Positions 1 through 8,843 of a stretch of DNA of 64,000 nt are shown here, piece by piece. Position 1 is the stretch's first letter; every line of letters starts with the position of its first letter. The notes beneath the pieces are model-generated. The model had not been told where the DNA came from, did no database searches, and saw only the letters and a program-made list of their open reading frames with translations. This stretch comes from Prochlorococcus sp. AG-402-I21 (GTDB lineage: Bacteria > Cyanobacteriota > Cyanobacteriia > PCC-6307 > Cyanobiaceae). The translations under genes and the position numbers were made by a program. The stretch lies in the NCBI GenBank assembly GCA_003216955.1, contig QCHZ01000007.1, positions 1 to 64,000 on the forward strand, read 5' to 3'.

Positions 1-111
1 GACTTTACAGATGCGGTAATAAGTCGAATACAACAAAAACAGCTATGTTCTATGGCTTCTGGAACAAATTCAAAGACCGAGGAGGATACAAGCTATAGTC
101 TTGGTTGCTGA
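1..111 (+). CDS. C-terminal tail of an upstream protein (partial)
   Basis: An open frame enters from the left edge and runs 36 codons in frame 1 to a TGA at 109-111. The visible tail is polar and ends in Ser-Leu-Gly-Cys. It stops 20 bases before the CobW-like gene, on the same strand, so the two may be co-transcribed. Too little is visible to name the protein. Gene density and the absence of another gene here make it likely to be a real C-terminus. Confidence 0.5.
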   Translation, partial: DFTDAVISRIQQKQLCSMASGTNSKTEEDTSYSLGC

Positions 112-131
112 CTCGTTGAACAAAAATAAAG

Positions 132-1175
132 ATGAGTGATAGTCGTCTACCAGTTACTGTGGTTACAGGGTTTTTGGGGTCTGGCAAAACAACACTCCTG
201 AGACATCTTTTAAGTGAAGCTCATCAACGTCTAGCTGTTGTTGTTAATGAATTTGGAACAGTAGGTTTAGATGGAGACCTTCTTAAAACCTGTGGCTTTT
301 GCCCTGATGATGAAGTAGATGAAAGAATAGTTGAATTGAATAATGGCTGTTTATGTTGCACTGTTCAAGAAGACTTCTTACCTGCAATGGAAGCCTTGCT
401 CCTTAGATCAAATCAGCTTGATGGAATAATTATTGAAACCAGTGGTCTTGCTTTGCCAAAGCCTTTACTGCAGGCTCTTAATTGGCCTGCAATAAGAAGT
501 AAGGTTTTCATTAATGGTGTCGTAACTTTGGTTGACGGATATGCTCTCTCAAACGGAAGTCCAGTGGGTGACTTACAAAGTATTAATGAACAAATAACAA
601 ATGACAATAGTATTGATCATTTAACTCCAATAAATGAGCTTTTTAGAGATCAATTGATTTCTGCTGATCTTGTTTTGATCAGTAGGTCTGATTTACTTTC
701 TGCAAAAAGTTTTTCATTGGTTAGGGATGAGGTGAAAAAACAAGGGAATTCCGTTACTAATATTCTGCCAATATCTAATGGGAAAATTGAACCTTCAGTA
801 ATTCTAGGCCTTTTCAAAGAGCAAAAAAATATTTCTCGATCAGATCAATATGACCATGACCATGACCATGACCATGACCATGACCATGTTGATGTAATAA
901 GTGAACATTTAAAATTTGAATTCCCAATTGATCAAGATGTATTGAAAGAAATACTTTTAAAACTTGTTCCCGAATATCAAATTCTTCGTATAAAAGGGAG
1001 ATGCTGGATAGAGGGGAAGGCTTTGCCTCTTCAGATCCAAATGGTTGGATCTAGATTTAATTCATGGTTTGAGAGCGCGAATGATGATTCTTGGAAACCT
1101 TCTAAGGCTGGGATTGATTTAGTCTCTTTGAGTCTGAAAGGCGGAGTTGAAAAAGCTTTTGAATCTTCCTTTTAA
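132..1175 (+). CDS. CobW/COG0523-family GTP-binding metallochaperone
   Basis: A G3E-family GTPase of 347 aa. It has a P-loop (GFLGSGKT, residues 13-20), the CxCC metal motif of COG0523 proteins (Cys73, Cys75, Cys76) and a guanine-recognition SRSD near residue 185. A C-terminal CobW domain follows. Between the GTPase and CobW domains lies a run of six Asp-His pairs (about residues 241-252), encoded by an almost perfect 6-base tandem repeat. His-rich linkers in this family bind zinc, nickel or cobalt. The family delivers metals to client enzymes or to cobalamin synthesis. Substrate metal cannot be read from sequence. No Zur box was recognised upstream, where the preceding gene ends only 20 bases away. 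Confidence 0.88.
   Translation: MSDSRLPVTVVTGFLGSGKTTLLRHLLSEAHQRLAVVVNEFGTVGLDGDLLKTCGFCPDDEVDERIVELNNGCLCCTVQEDFLPAMEALLLRSNQLDGIIIETSGLALPKPLLQALNWPAIRSKVFINGVVTLVDGYALSNGSPVGDLQSINEQITNDNSIDHLTPINELFRDQLISADLVLISRSDLLSAKSFSLVRDEVKKQGNSVTNILPISNGKIEPSVILGLFKEQKNISRSDQYDHDHDHDHDHDHVDVISEHLKFEFPIDQDVLKEILLKLVPEYQILRIKGRCWIEGKALPLQIQMVGSRFNSWFESANDDSWKPSKAGIDLVSLSLKGGVEKAFESSF
852..887 (+). repeat. Hexanucleotide tandem repeat, (GACCAT) x6, within the CobW-like gene
   Basis: Six perfect in-frame copies of GACCAT encode alternating Asp-His residues. Unit identity at the nucleotide level, with no synonymous changes, suggests recent slippage expansion or homogenisation. Copy number probably varies between strains without breaking the frame. 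Confidence 0.95.
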
Positions 1176-1306
1176 TTAATCGGTTCAAATTAATATATTT
1201 ATATTAAAAATAGGTTGTATTTTTATTTTTATCCGCGATTCTTTGTGAGTTAAGAGATAATTCTCTTAAACCAATTTTCTAATAGTTTCTAAACGGAATT
1301 TTTGTC

Positions 1307-1477
1307 GTGAGTCAAGCAGTTTCCACTACCGAGAAAAATGAAGTTCATAGTATTGCCAATGCTTTGAATCTCAAGACCTGCAATAAATGTGGCGGTAATG
1401 GTTATATGAAATCTAGCCCAAATTGTTATCACACTTGTCTGACATGCCTAGGTAAAGGATTAATAAGTGAACAATGA
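1307..1477 (+). CDS. Small CxxCxG zinc-knuckle-like protein (56 aa)
   Basis: A GTG-started ORF of 56 codons lies in the otherwise empty space between the CobW-like gene and purS. The C-terminal half carries CNKCGGNGYM and, 15 residues later, CLTCLGKG. These are two CxxCxGxG-like repeats of the type that bind zinc in DnaJ. Four cysteines in this spacing could bind one zinc ion. Function is unknown. Placement next to a metallochaperone GTPase is suggestive but not proof of a link. The start could be disputed, as no strong ribosome-binding site is obvious. Confidence 0.65.
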   Translation: MSQAVSTTEKNEVHSIANALNLKTCNKCGGNGYMKSSPNCYHTCLTCLGKGLISEQ

Positions 1478-1584
1478 GAAAGTATCAATTAGAAATTTCT
1501 CAAATATTATCTACAATATCTTTGTAACCTTCTTTCTTGGGTTAACTAAGGGAAGGGAGTAGGAAATCCCATTGATTTTTAAAA

Positions 1585-1857
1585 GTGTCTTTATTTAAAG
1601 CAAGAGTTTTTGTTCATTTAAGACCTTCAGTTTTGGACCCGGCCGGAGAGGCTACTAGGTCAGCTACTAAGAGATTAGGAATAGATGGTGTTACTCAGCT
1701 AAGAATTGGTAAATCTATTGAACTTGAAATCGAAGCTGAAAATAGGGATGATGCTCGATCGAAGATTGAGTTAATGAGCGACCGATTGCTTGCAAACCCA
1801 GTAATTGAGGATTGGACTTTGGAATTTAAGGACGAACAAAAAGCACTTACAAGCTAA
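1585..1857 (+). CDS. purS: Phosphoribosylformylglycinamidine synthase subunit PurS
   Basis: PurS is the small bridging subunit of the three-part FGAM synthase (PurS-PurQ-PurL), which converts FGAR to FGAM in purine synthesis. The 90 aa product has the family's ARVFVHLRPSVLDPAG opening and the G(V)TQLRIGKSIELE core. It starts at GTG and is followed six bases later by purQ, so the pair is surely co-translated. PurL is not in the window. Length is usual for the family. Confidence 0.93.
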   Translation: MSLFKARVFVHLRPSVLDPAGEATRSATKRLGIDGVTQLRIGKSIELEIEAENRDDARSKIELMSDRLLANPVIEDWTLEFKDEQKALTS

Positions 1858-1863
1858 AAAAAA

Positions 1864-2517
1864 ATGAATATCGGAATTATTGTTTTTCCCGGATCAAACT
1901 GTGATAGAGATGTTAGGTGGGCTACTGAGGGATGCCTTGGAATCTCTACAAGTTTTCTATGGCATGAGACTACTGATTTAAGTGGTTATGACGCAATTGT
2001 CATTCCAGGAGGATTTAGTTATGGAGATTATTTACGTTGTGGAGCAATAGCAAGATTTGCACCTGTTTTAAATTCTTTGATCTCTTTTGTTGATAAAGGT
2101 GGAAAAGTTCTTGGCATTTGTAATGGGTTTCAAATACTTACTGAACTTGGTCTCTTGCAAGGAGCTTTGACAAGAAATAAGAATCTTCATTTTATTTGTG
2201 ATAGAGCAAAATTGTCTATTGAAAGCACAAAATCATCTTGGATGAAAAATTATAAAAAACATGATTCTATTTCACTACCCATAGCCCATGGAGAAGGGAG
2301 ATATCAATGTAGCCCAGATATTTTAAAAAAATTGCAGGATGATGATTCGGTTGCTCTGAAATACGCAGATAATCCAAATGGATCAATTAATGATATTGCT
2401 GGAATTACAAATAAAAAAGGAAATGTTTTGGGGATGATGCCACATCCTGAAAGAGCCTGTGATGATGCTTTAGGTAATATTGATGGTAAGTCAATTCTTA
2501 GTACACTTCTTTCTTGA
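1864..2517 (+). CDS. purQ: Phosphoribosylformylglycinamidine synthase subunit PurQ
   Basis: The glutaminase subunit of FGAM synthase (217 aa) supplies ammonia from glutamine to PurL. A class I glutamine amidotransferase fold is evident. The nucleophile Cys lies in [11 protein letters not shown] (about residues 80-90). The His and Glu of the triad are in MMPHPERA near residue 195. The N-terminal [11 protein letters not shown] motif is typical of PurQ. It follows purS immediately. A hairpin with a T-run after the stop probably ends transcription. Confidence 0.96.
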   Translation: MNIGIIVFPGSNCDRDVRWATEGCLGISTSFLWHETTDLSGYDAIVIPGGFSYGDYLRCGAIARFAPVLNSLISFVDKGGKVLGICNGFQILTELGLLQGALTRNKNLHFICDRAKLSIESTKSSWMKNYKKHDSISLPIAHGEGRYQCSPDILKKLQDDDSVALKYADNPNGSINDIAGITNKKGNVLGMMPHPERACDDALGNIDGKSILSTLLS

Positions 2518-2538
2518 ATTTATAAATCAAGGCATTAA

Positions 2539-2573
2539 AAAAGCTGCTATCGAAAATAGAGATAGCAGCTTTT
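2539..2573. terminator. Bidirectional intrinsic terminator between purQ and class I aldolase
   Basis: A 13-bp inverted repeat (AAAAGCTGCTATC ... GATAGCAGCTTTT) with a nine-base loop lies between the convergent purQ and aldolase genes. It has A-runs and T-runs on both sides, so it can act in both directions. Confidence 0.85.
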
Positions 2574-2587
2574 GTTGCTTTTTTAGC

Positions 2588-3655
2588 TTAGTACTTGTAT
2601 CCAGCTACAAATAATTGTTCATCAGAAGAAGGCTGAGAACCAGCAACATACAATCCTTTTGATGCCTCAGAGTTTGCTTGAGCTCTTGCTATCAGTGCTT
2701 TTTGCCCATCAGAAGTGTTGGAGCCTTTCCATGCTTTTAGACATGAATGTTGTAAAGCACGACCATATGAGAATGAAACATTCCACTTAGCCTTTCTGTC
2801 GATCTTATTCATCAGATTTAAATAAACTGATGCAGCTTCCTCGCTCAAGCCACCTGAAAGGAAAGTAATACCAGGGACACTTGCAGGTACACAGCGTTCC
2901 ATTGTGCGTATTGTCATCTCAGCTACTTGCTGAGGATCAGCTTTTGTTGAGCTGTCAGCACCTTGTACTGTCATGGATGGTTTTAGAAGAGTTCCCTCTA
3001 GAAGTACTCCGTTTACCTGGCAAGCTAAATAAACTTCTTTAATTACTTCTTCTTGAACTGCGGCTGTCTTCTCAATTGAATGTGAACCATCCATTAGGAT
3101 CTCTGGTTCAATAATTGGAACTAAGCCAGATTCTTGGACTGATCTAGCGTATCTTGCTAAACCCCAAGCATTTTCTCTTATAGAAAGTTTAGAAGGACAA
3201 CCATCATCTGTTATTTGAAGCACTGCTCTCCACTTAGCAAATCTTGCACCTTGCTCGTAATAATCAGCAGCTCTTTCAACAAGACCGTCTAAACCTGAAC
3301 AAAAAGTTTCTACATCATGTCCACCAGCTAATGGTCTTAGACCTTTATCAACCTTGATTCCTGGAATTATTCCTAGCTTCTCAAGCTTTTTAACCATTGG
3401 CTCACCATCTGGATGGTTTTGGAAAAGAGTTTCTTCAAAAAGAATTGCTCCACTTATGAAGTTTCCCAGGCCTTCTGTGGTGAAAAGCATACCTCTATAT
3501 GCTTTTCTGTTGTCCTCAGTGTTCTCAACACCTATTGAAGCAAGCCTTTTACCTACTGTTTTCGTTGATTCATCAACAGCAAGAATCCCTTTGCCTGGCT
3601 GGGCTATGGCACTTGCTGTTTTCTTTAGTTCTTCTGCGTAGTACGAGAGTGCCAT
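2588..3655 (-). CDS. fda: Fructose-bisphosphate aldolase, class I
   Basis: This enzyme cleaves or forms fructose 1,6-bisphosphate (and probably sedoheptulose 1,7-bisphosphate) in glycolysis and the Calvin cycle. The 355 aa protein carries the class I signature, including GILAVDES near residue 24 and LLEGTLLKPSM near residue 218. The Lys of the second motif forms the Schiff base. It is of the eukaryote-like class I type, distinct from the metal-dependent class II enzyme also usual in cyanobacteria. It is convergent with purQ and shares a terminator with it. Confidence 0.96.
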   Translation of the reverse strand: MALSYYAEELKKTASAIAQPGKGILAVDESTKTVGKRLASIGVENTEDNRKAYRGMLFTTEGLGNFISGAILFEETLFQNHPDGEPMVKKLEKLGIIPGIKVDKGLRPLAGGHDVETFCSGLDGLVERAADYYEQGARFAKWRAVLQITDDGCPSKLSIRENAWGLARYARSVQESGLVPIIEPEILMDGSHSIEKTAAVQEEVIKEVYLACQVNGVLLEGTLLKPSMTVQGADSSTKADPQQVAEMTIRTMERCVPASVPGITFLSGGLSEEAASVYLNLMNKIDRKAKWNVSFSYGRALQHSCLKAWKGSNTSDGQKALIARAQANSEASKGLYVAGSQPSSDEQLFVAGYKY

Positions 3656-3740
3656 TTATGCAACAAAAATTTCATTAAGATTATTCCATATCAAAGGCCC
3701 TTTTTGTGGCTTATTACACCTAAAAAATTTTTTTTTGTTT

Positions 3741-4844
3741 TTATTGAATTTCAAGCTTCATTCCAGTGGCATTTGATTCTTTGATCTTATCGCAAACTTT
3801 TTGACTGGCTAATCCCTCGACCAATCCTGGAATGACAGGAGTGCTCTCTTTTATGCTTTGAGCCCACCAGCTTTGGATTCTTGCTACTGGCGCTATTCGT
3901 CCATCTGTCCAAATCTTTGAAAAAGCCAAATCTGAATCTGGTTGCATATTTTTAAGAACATCACCTTTTTCAGAGAACCATAAGCCAAATCCATGGACAT
4001 AATCCTTTTGGTTGTCGCTACTAAGAATTAGTGTTCCATTTTTACCATAGATTTCCAGGCTAAACCCTTTGCTTTGTTTGGTGACTGCAGAAAGATTTAC
4101 TTGGACTGGAATCAAATTGTTATTAATGCTTTTAATTTGTAGTTGAGAAATGCTTACATCTTCACTTGTCACTGTTTTATTAGTTTTTGATTGCGGACAA
4201 AATCTCTCTTTAATTGAGGTTGAATTTATAGCGCTTAACGAATGAGTAGGACCAATCAACCAATGAATCATGTCAAAAGCATGAGTTCCTAAAGCGCCCA
4301 ATACCCCTCCACCAGAATTTACATCTGAATACCAATTCCATGGCCTATCTGGATTTGCTCTACTACTCATTAGCCAATCAAGTTTTACAAAATATGGTTC
4401 ATCTAGCTTCTTCTCGTTAATTATTCGCTTTGCTTGCATGAACAGAGGAACCGCGCGATATTCGTAATCGACAACTATTTTTAAATTTCTTTTTAGGGCA
4501 TTTCTTTGAAGCTCTTCTACTTCGTCAGAATTTAAGCAAGTTGGCTTTTCCAGTAAAAGATGTTTTCCCGCTTTAATTGCCTCTAGTGCAAGCTGGTATC
4601 TGGGTGCTGGTGGAGTAGCTAATATTATTCCATCTATTTTTGAATCATTAATTAAATCTTCCCAGGCCTCATAGGCATGAATATTGTGCTTCTTGCAGGC
4701 CTCTTTAAGCCTTTCTGGTCGAGGATGCCATAACCCTACGAGTTCAATATTCTGATTAGATATTGATGCAGGAATATGAACACTCTCACCGAAACCTAGT
4801 CCTGCAATTGCTATGCGAATTGGACGAGCTGTATTGATGATCAT
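3741..4844 (-). CDS. Gfo/Idh/MocA-family NAD(P)-dependent oxidoreductase
   Basis: An N-terminal Rossmann fold (IAIAGLGFGESVH, residues 11-23) is followed by the EKP motif (LLLEKPTCLN near residue 95), whose Lys is the usual catalytic residue. The GALGTHAFDMIHW stretch near residue 182 contains the family's conserved His. The 367 aa length is normal. Members oxidise or reduce sugars, inositols or biliverdin; the substrate here is unknown. A role in sugar-nucleotide or polyol metabolism is a reasonable guess only. It is on the same strand as accD and its downstream ORF. Confidence 0.85.
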   Translation of the reverse strand: MIINTARPIRIAIAGLGFGESVHIPASISNQNIELVGLWHPRPERLKEACKKHNIHAYEAWEDLINDSKIDGIILATPPAPRYQLALEAIKAGKHLLLEKPTCLNSDEVEELQRNALKRNLKIVVDYEYRAVPLFMQAKRIINEKKLDEPYFVKLDWLMSSRANPDRPWNWYSDVNSGGGVLGALGTHAFDMIHWLIGPTHSLSAINSTSIKERFCPQSKTNKTVTSEDVSISQLQIKSINNNLIPVQVNLSAVTKQSKGFSLEIYGKNGTLILSSDNQKDYVHGFGLWFSEKGDVLKNMQPDSDLAFSKIWTDGRIAPVARIQSWWAQSIKESTPVIPGLVEGLASQKVCDKIKESNATGMKLEIQ

Positions 4845-4865
4845 TACTTTAGATATTTAATGATT

Positions 4866-5270
4866 TTAGACATCTTCGCAGTTATCTGAAATCAAATCAT
4901 CTAATAGTTTATCTCCATTGGGGTCTTCCCATTTTGCGTTTAAATTCTTTTTACCATTAATTGAAATATCTTTGAATTTATTAGTTGAACAATTGATTTC
5001 CATTATATAAATATTCTCCTCAATTTTCTTTGAAGTATTAGTATCAATTTTCAAGTATTTTGTGGTTACTTCTATTACTCCTTTTCCTTTAATATCAAAA
5101 CTATCTCTATCTAAATATTGAATTCCTGCAGGTGTTTTGCTAACTTCAATCCAATTAGTATTTGATCCATATACTGCATCTATCCTATTAAAAAAAATTA
5201 TTAATATTAATACTAATATATTCAAGTGATAGTCAAATTTATTTTTTATATTTTGATTTATTTTAAGCAT
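4866..5270 (-). CDS. Secreted small protein, surface-adhesin-E-like
   Basis: I place the start at the ATG at 5270, giving 134 aa. A longer start at 5369 would run deep into accD. The chosen ATG overlaps the accD stop by eight bases, implying translational coupling. The N-terminus has lysines and a hydrophobic segment (about residues 15-30) ending at an Ala-Val-Tyr-Gly-like cleavage region, so the protein is probably exported. The mature part, with [19 protein letters not shown] and a KYLKID strand, resembles the small adhesin-E-like domain of envelope proteins. Two cysteines near the C-terminus could pair. Function is not known. Confidence 0.7.
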   Translation of the reverse strand: MLKINQNIKNKFDYHLNILVLILIIFFNRIDAVYGSNTNWIEVSKTPAGIQYLDRDSFDIKGKGVIEVTTKYLKIDTNTSKKIEENIYIMEINCSTNKFKDISINGKKNLNAKWEDPNGDKLLDDLISDNCEDV

Positions 5271-6147
5271 TAGTTTGTAACTTTGCTTTTTCAGTCTTAT
5301 GTAATCGAAGTATCTTTGCCAAAGTTTCTTTAAGTTCCGTTCTAGGTACGATGGTATCAACGAAACCATGATCTTGAAGGTATTCTGCTGTTTGGAAATT
5401 GTCAGGTAATTTTTCTCTCAGTGTTTGTTCAATTACTCTTCTCCCTGCAAATCCAATAAGTGCTTTGGGCTCTGCAAGTATTAAATCCCCAAGCATGGCA
5501 AAACTAGCTGTAACTCCTCCAGTGGTGGGATGGGTAAGTAAAGGCATATAAAGTAATTGTGCATCTCTATGTCTTTCAAGCGCTCCAGAAATTTTTGCCA
5601 TTTGCATCAGGCTTAACATCCCTTCTTGCATTCGAGCTCCACCCGAGGCGCAAACAATTAGCAATGGCAACTTTTCTTTGGTTGAGTGTTCTATAAGCCT
5701 TGTGATCTTCTCTCCTACAACAGATCCCATTGAGCCACCCATAAATCTAAAATCCATTACGGCTAATGCCATAGGAATAGAATTCACTTCGCATGTCCCT
5801 GTTAATACTCCGTCTTTAAGCCCAGTGCTAGCTTGACTTTCTCTAAGCCTGTCTGCGTAAGCTCGTCGATCTTTAAAACCCAGAGGGTCAACTGGCGTTA
5901 AATGATTATTGATTGATTTAAATGTATTAGAATCAGCAATTAGTCTTATTCTCTCTTTGCTATCTATTCGATTGTGATGCCCACAATTATTACAAACACT
6001 GCAATTATCTATTAAATCTTTTCTATAAACGACTTGTCCACATTCTGGACATTTTTCCCATAGTCCATCACTTTCTTCAGATTCCTGAGTGACTTTGCCA
6101 ACAAATTGGCCTTTCCTTCTATCAGCAAACCAGTCGAATAGTGACAC
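5263..6147 (-). CDS. accD: Acetyl-CoA carboxylase carboxyltransferase subunit beta
   Basis: AccD pairs with AccA to move the carboxyl group from carboxybiotin to acetyl-CoA, the first step of fatty-acid synthesis. The 294 aa protein has the N-terminal zinc finger (CPEC at 33-36 and CNNC at 52-55, with an extra Cys49). The carboxyltransferase core includes [13 protein letters not shown] and the oxyanion-hole [10 protein letters not shown]. The C-terminus overlaps the next small ORF by eight bases. Confidence 0.97.
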   Translation of the reverse strand: MSLFDWFADRRKGQFVGKVTQESEESDGLWEKCPECGQVVYRKDLIDNCSVCNNCGHHNRIDSKERIRLIADSNTFKSINNHLTPVDPLGFKDRRAYADRLRESQASTGLKDGVLTGTCEVNSIPMALAVMDFRFMGGSMGSVVGEKITRLIEHSTKEKLPLLIVCASGGARMQEGMLSLMQMAKISGALERHRDAQLLYMPLLTHPTTGGVTASFAMLGDLILAEPKALIGFAGRRVIEQTLREKLPDNFQTAEYLQDHGFVDTIVPRTELKETLAKILRLHKTEKAKLQTNA

Positions 6148-6207
6148 TGCTATTTTGTGATTGGATTTAATTTAATACCTTGAGCCCCTTTAAGGGGATT
6201 AGAAAAT

Positions 6208-6687
6208 TTAAATCTTATCTATAATCCAAGAACAAAAGATCCCAATTGATAGGAATGGAGCAAATGGATACTGTTGTAATGGCTTAAATCTTTTTGTAAT
6301 TTTTCCATGCAAACTATATATAGCTGATAGTAAAAATGAAATGCATAATGATAAAAAACTCAATTCAATACCAAGCCATAAAGTGCTAAAAGAAGAGAGC
6401 TTTATATCACCCATTCCTAATGAGTTTATTCCAAAAATCTTATAACTTATATAACTGATGGAACACAACATTATAAAAACAATAATCATTGAGAAAGAAT
6501 TATTTATTATTAATCCTCTAATATCTTTTGCTTCATTTGATAAGCCTATGCATAACAAGTAAATAAGACCTGAAATAGAAAATAATATTAATTTATTTTC
6601 ACTTATTTGCATTGTGTCTTTATCTTCTATAGATATAGAATATAAGATATATAAAAGTATAAAAGTAAAGGGTATTATAATTTCCAT
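6208..6687 (-). CDS. Minimal prepilin peptidase-like protein (A24 family)
   Basis: A 159 aa polytopic membrane protein with about five to six hydrophobic spans. It carries GMGDIKL (residues 91-97), matching the GxGD motif of A24 aspartic peptidases. A second acidic pair at residues 22-24 is followed by an ISENK stretch in place of the usual D-x-R-x-x-IP. Standard PilD is about 250-290 aa with an N-terminal methylase domain and zinc cysteines, all missing here. It therefore resembles the short archaeal/TadV-like form. It may process type IV pilin or competence pseudopilin leaders. No pilin genes are nearby. Confidence 0.72.
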   Translation of the reverse strand: MEIIIPFTFILLYILYSISIEDKDTMQISENKLILFSISGLIYLLCIGLSNEAKDIRGLIINNSFSMIIVFIMLCSISYISYKIFGINSLGMGDIKLSSFSTLWLGIELSFLSLCISFLLSAIYSLHGKITKRFKPLQQYPFAPFLSIGIFCSWIIDKI

Positions 6688-6747
6688 TACTAATTAACTT
6701 TATCTATTGATAATATAAATTTAATTAGCTCAAATTGATTGATTTTA

Positions 6748-7650
6748 TTATCCAGCTGCTTTTTTCTCTTCTATCATTTTATGTATAATAGGTGTAAGAA
6801 TAAGTTCCATTGCAAACCCCATTTTTCCTCCGTTAACAACAATGCTTGTAGGACTTGACATAAATGAATCGTGTATCATTCCTAATAAATACTGGAAGTC
6901 AATCCCCCATTTTTCTCTTGAACCTTTTCTGAAATGAATAATTACAAAGCTTTCGTCAGGTGTTGGAATATTTCTGCAAATAAATGGGTTTGAAGTATCA
7001 ATTGTTGGTACTCTCTGGAAATTAATATCTGTTCGGCTAAATTGGGGACATATATGATTGATGTAATCAGGCATTCTTCTCAGAATGGTATCTACGATTG
7101 TTTCAGCTGAATATCCTCTTTCTGCGTTATCTCGATGAATTTTTTGTATCCATTCGAGATTGGTAATTGGTACTACACCAACAAGTAAATCAGCGAATGA
7201 AGCGACATCATAATCTTTTCCTACTACTCCTCCGTGTAGTCCTTCATAAAACAAAAGGTCAGTTCCTGTTGGAATATCTTCCCAGGGAGTGAATTGCCCT
7301 GGATCTAATTTTGTTCCTAAACGAGTGTTGTGTTCCTCGGCTTCTTCTGGGCTATGTAAATAGTATCTTTTTTGACCTCCGCCAGTTTTTCCATATTGAC
7401 TAAATAGATCTTCTAATTTGTCGAATAAATTTGCCTCTGGCCCAAAATGAGAAAAGTTTTCTCCTCTTGAAAGTGCTTCAGACATTGCCTTCTTCATAGG
7501 CATTCTCTCAAAACGGTGATAACTATCTCCTTCAACAACTGCAGGAACTATATTTTCACGAGCAAATATATGCTCAAAGGCTCTTTTAACGGTGCTTGTT
7601 CCTGCTCCGGACGAACCAGTTACAGCTACTACTGGGTGAAGCTTTGACAT
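6748..7650 (-). CDS. prk: Phosphoribulokinase (class I, proteobacterial type)
   Basis: This enzyme phosphorylates ribulose 5-phosphate to ribulose 1,5-bisphosphate in the Calvin cycle. The 300 aa length and the P-loop GSSGAGTST (residues 12-20) match the purple-bacterial class I enzyme, not the roughly 330 aa class II enzyme of most cyanobacteria and plants. The class II redox cysteine in the P-loop is absent. Only two cysteines are visible, near residues 190 and 213 (HICPQF, FICRNIP). It is followed on the same strand by the prepilin peptidase-like gene, without evident coupling. CP12/thioredoxin control through a P-loop disulfide therefore seems impossible. Confidence 0.94.
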   Translation of the reverse strand: MSKLHPVVAVTGSSGAGTSTVKRAFEHIFARENIVPAVVEGDSYHRFERMPMKKAMSEALSRGENFSHFGPEANLFDKLEDLFSQYGKTGGGQKRYYLHSPEEAEEHNTRLGTKLDPGQFTPWEDIPTGTDLLFYEGLHGGVVGKDYDVASFADLLVGVVPITNLEWIQKIHRDNAERGYSAETIVDTILRRMPDYINHICPQFSRTDINFQRVPTIDTSNPFICRNIPTPDESFVIIHFRKGSREKWGIDFQYLLGMIHDSFMSSPTSIVVNGGKMGFAMELILTPIIHKMIEEKKAAG

Positions 7651-7737
7651 CGACTCTCATGTATTGACTTTCATTTTTACAGGTCGACTGACCCTGAAAG
7701 CGAAACTATTCAAAGAGTTTTTTAATTTGTGAACTTA

Positions 7738-8817
7738 TTATTTTAATTTTTCTGTCAATAGAGCACCCATTTGAGAGCATCCAACCTGTTTGGTTGTCTC
7801 ATCGCTCATTAAGTCTGAAGTTCTATAACCGTCATTAAGGATTTCGTTAATTGCATTTTCTAAATAATTTCCCGCTTTTGTTTCATTAAAGGCAATTTTT
7901 AACATCATTGCCCCAGATAAAAGCATTGCTATTGGATTAGCTATGTCTTTTCCTGCGATGTCAGGAGCAGAACCATGAACAGGTTCAAAGACACCTGGAC
8001 CATCAATAGTTAATGAAGCAGAAGGAAGCATGCCAATTGAGCCTGTAAGCATAGCTGCAATATCGCTAAGAATATCTCCAAATAAATTACTTGTAAGAAT
8101 CACATCAAATTGGCTTGGATTTCTAACAAGTTGCATTGCGGCATTATCAACATATTGATGAGTAAGTTCTATGTCTTTGTAATTATTAGAAACCAATATT
8201 GTTTCCTCTCTCCATAATTGACTTACGTCTAGAACATTAGCTTTATCAACTGAGCAAACTTTTTGATTTCTTTGTTTAGCCAATTTAAAAGCAATTTCTG
8301 CTATTCGATTAACTTCCTCTGATGTATATGTCATTGTATTGAATGCTCTTTCTCCCTTTTCTGTTTTTATTCTTCCTTTTGGGTCTCCAAAGTAAATTCC
8401 GCTAGTAAGTTCTCTAACTACTACTAAATCAACTTCTTTAACAAACTCTTCTTTCAAGCTACTTGCTTTGCTTAAGGATGGAATTATTTTTACTGGTCTT
8501 ATATTTGCGAAAAGATCCAATGAAGATCTGAGAGCGAGTAAACCTGTCTCAGGTCTTTTTTCTCTAGGCAATTGGTCATACCTGGGGTCTCCTATGGCCG
8601 CTAACAAAACAGCATCAGAGTTCTTACATTCTTGAAGAGTTCTATCTGGGAATGGGATACCATCGGAATCTATAGCTGATCCACCAAAAGGCATTTCTTT
8701 AAATTTGAGTTCAAAGCCAAACTTCCTTGAGACGAGTTCAAGGATTTTATGTGTGACGTTTGTGATCTCTGGACCAATTCCATCACCTGGTAATAATGTT
8801 ATTTTGTAAGACTTCAT
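7738..8817 (-). CDS. leuB: 3-isopropylmalate dehydrogenase
   Basis: LeuB oxidatively decarboxylates 3-isopropylmalate in leucine synthesis, using NAD. The 359 aa protein shows the GDGIGPE start motif, ELTSGIYFG substrate contacts and the NLFGDILSDIAAMLTGS metal/NAD motif. GPGVFEPVHGSAPDIAGK near the C-terminus is also diagnostic. It is 26 bases downstream of lpxD on the same strand, so the two may share a transcript. Confidence 0.97.
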   Translation of the reverse strand: MKSYKITLLPGDGIGPEITNVTHKILELVSRKFGFELKFKEMPFGGSAIDSDGIPFPDRTLQECKNSDAVLLAAIGDPRYDQLPREKRPETGLLALRSSLDLFANIRPVKIIPSLSKASSLKEEFVKEVDLVVVRELTSGIYFGDPKGRIKTEKGERAFNTMTYTSEEVNRIAEIAFKLAKQRNQKVCSVDKANVLDVSQLWREETILVSNNYKDIELTHQYVDNAAMQLVRNPSQFDVILTSNLFGDILSDIAAMLTGSIGMLPSASLTIDGPGVFEPVHGSAPDIAGKDIANPIAMLLSGAMMLKIAFNETKAGNYLENAINEILNDGYRTSDLMSDETTKQVGCSQMGALLTEKLK

Positions 8818-8843
8818 TTTTTCTTATTAATCAAGGGAAATAC

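Noticed and set aside
852..887. Possible CRISPR-like short repeat
   Set aside because: Units are contiguous 6-mers without spacers and in frame within a gene; it is a microsatellite.
4866..5369. Longer start for the adhesin-E-like ORF at 5369
   Set aside because: It would overlap accD by over 100 bases; the ATG at 5270 is followed by a clear signal peptide.
6185..6197. Palindrome CCCCTTTAAGGGG between accD and the prepilin peptidase gene
   Set aside because: It is short, has almost no loop and lacks a T-run, so I cannot call it a terminator or operator.
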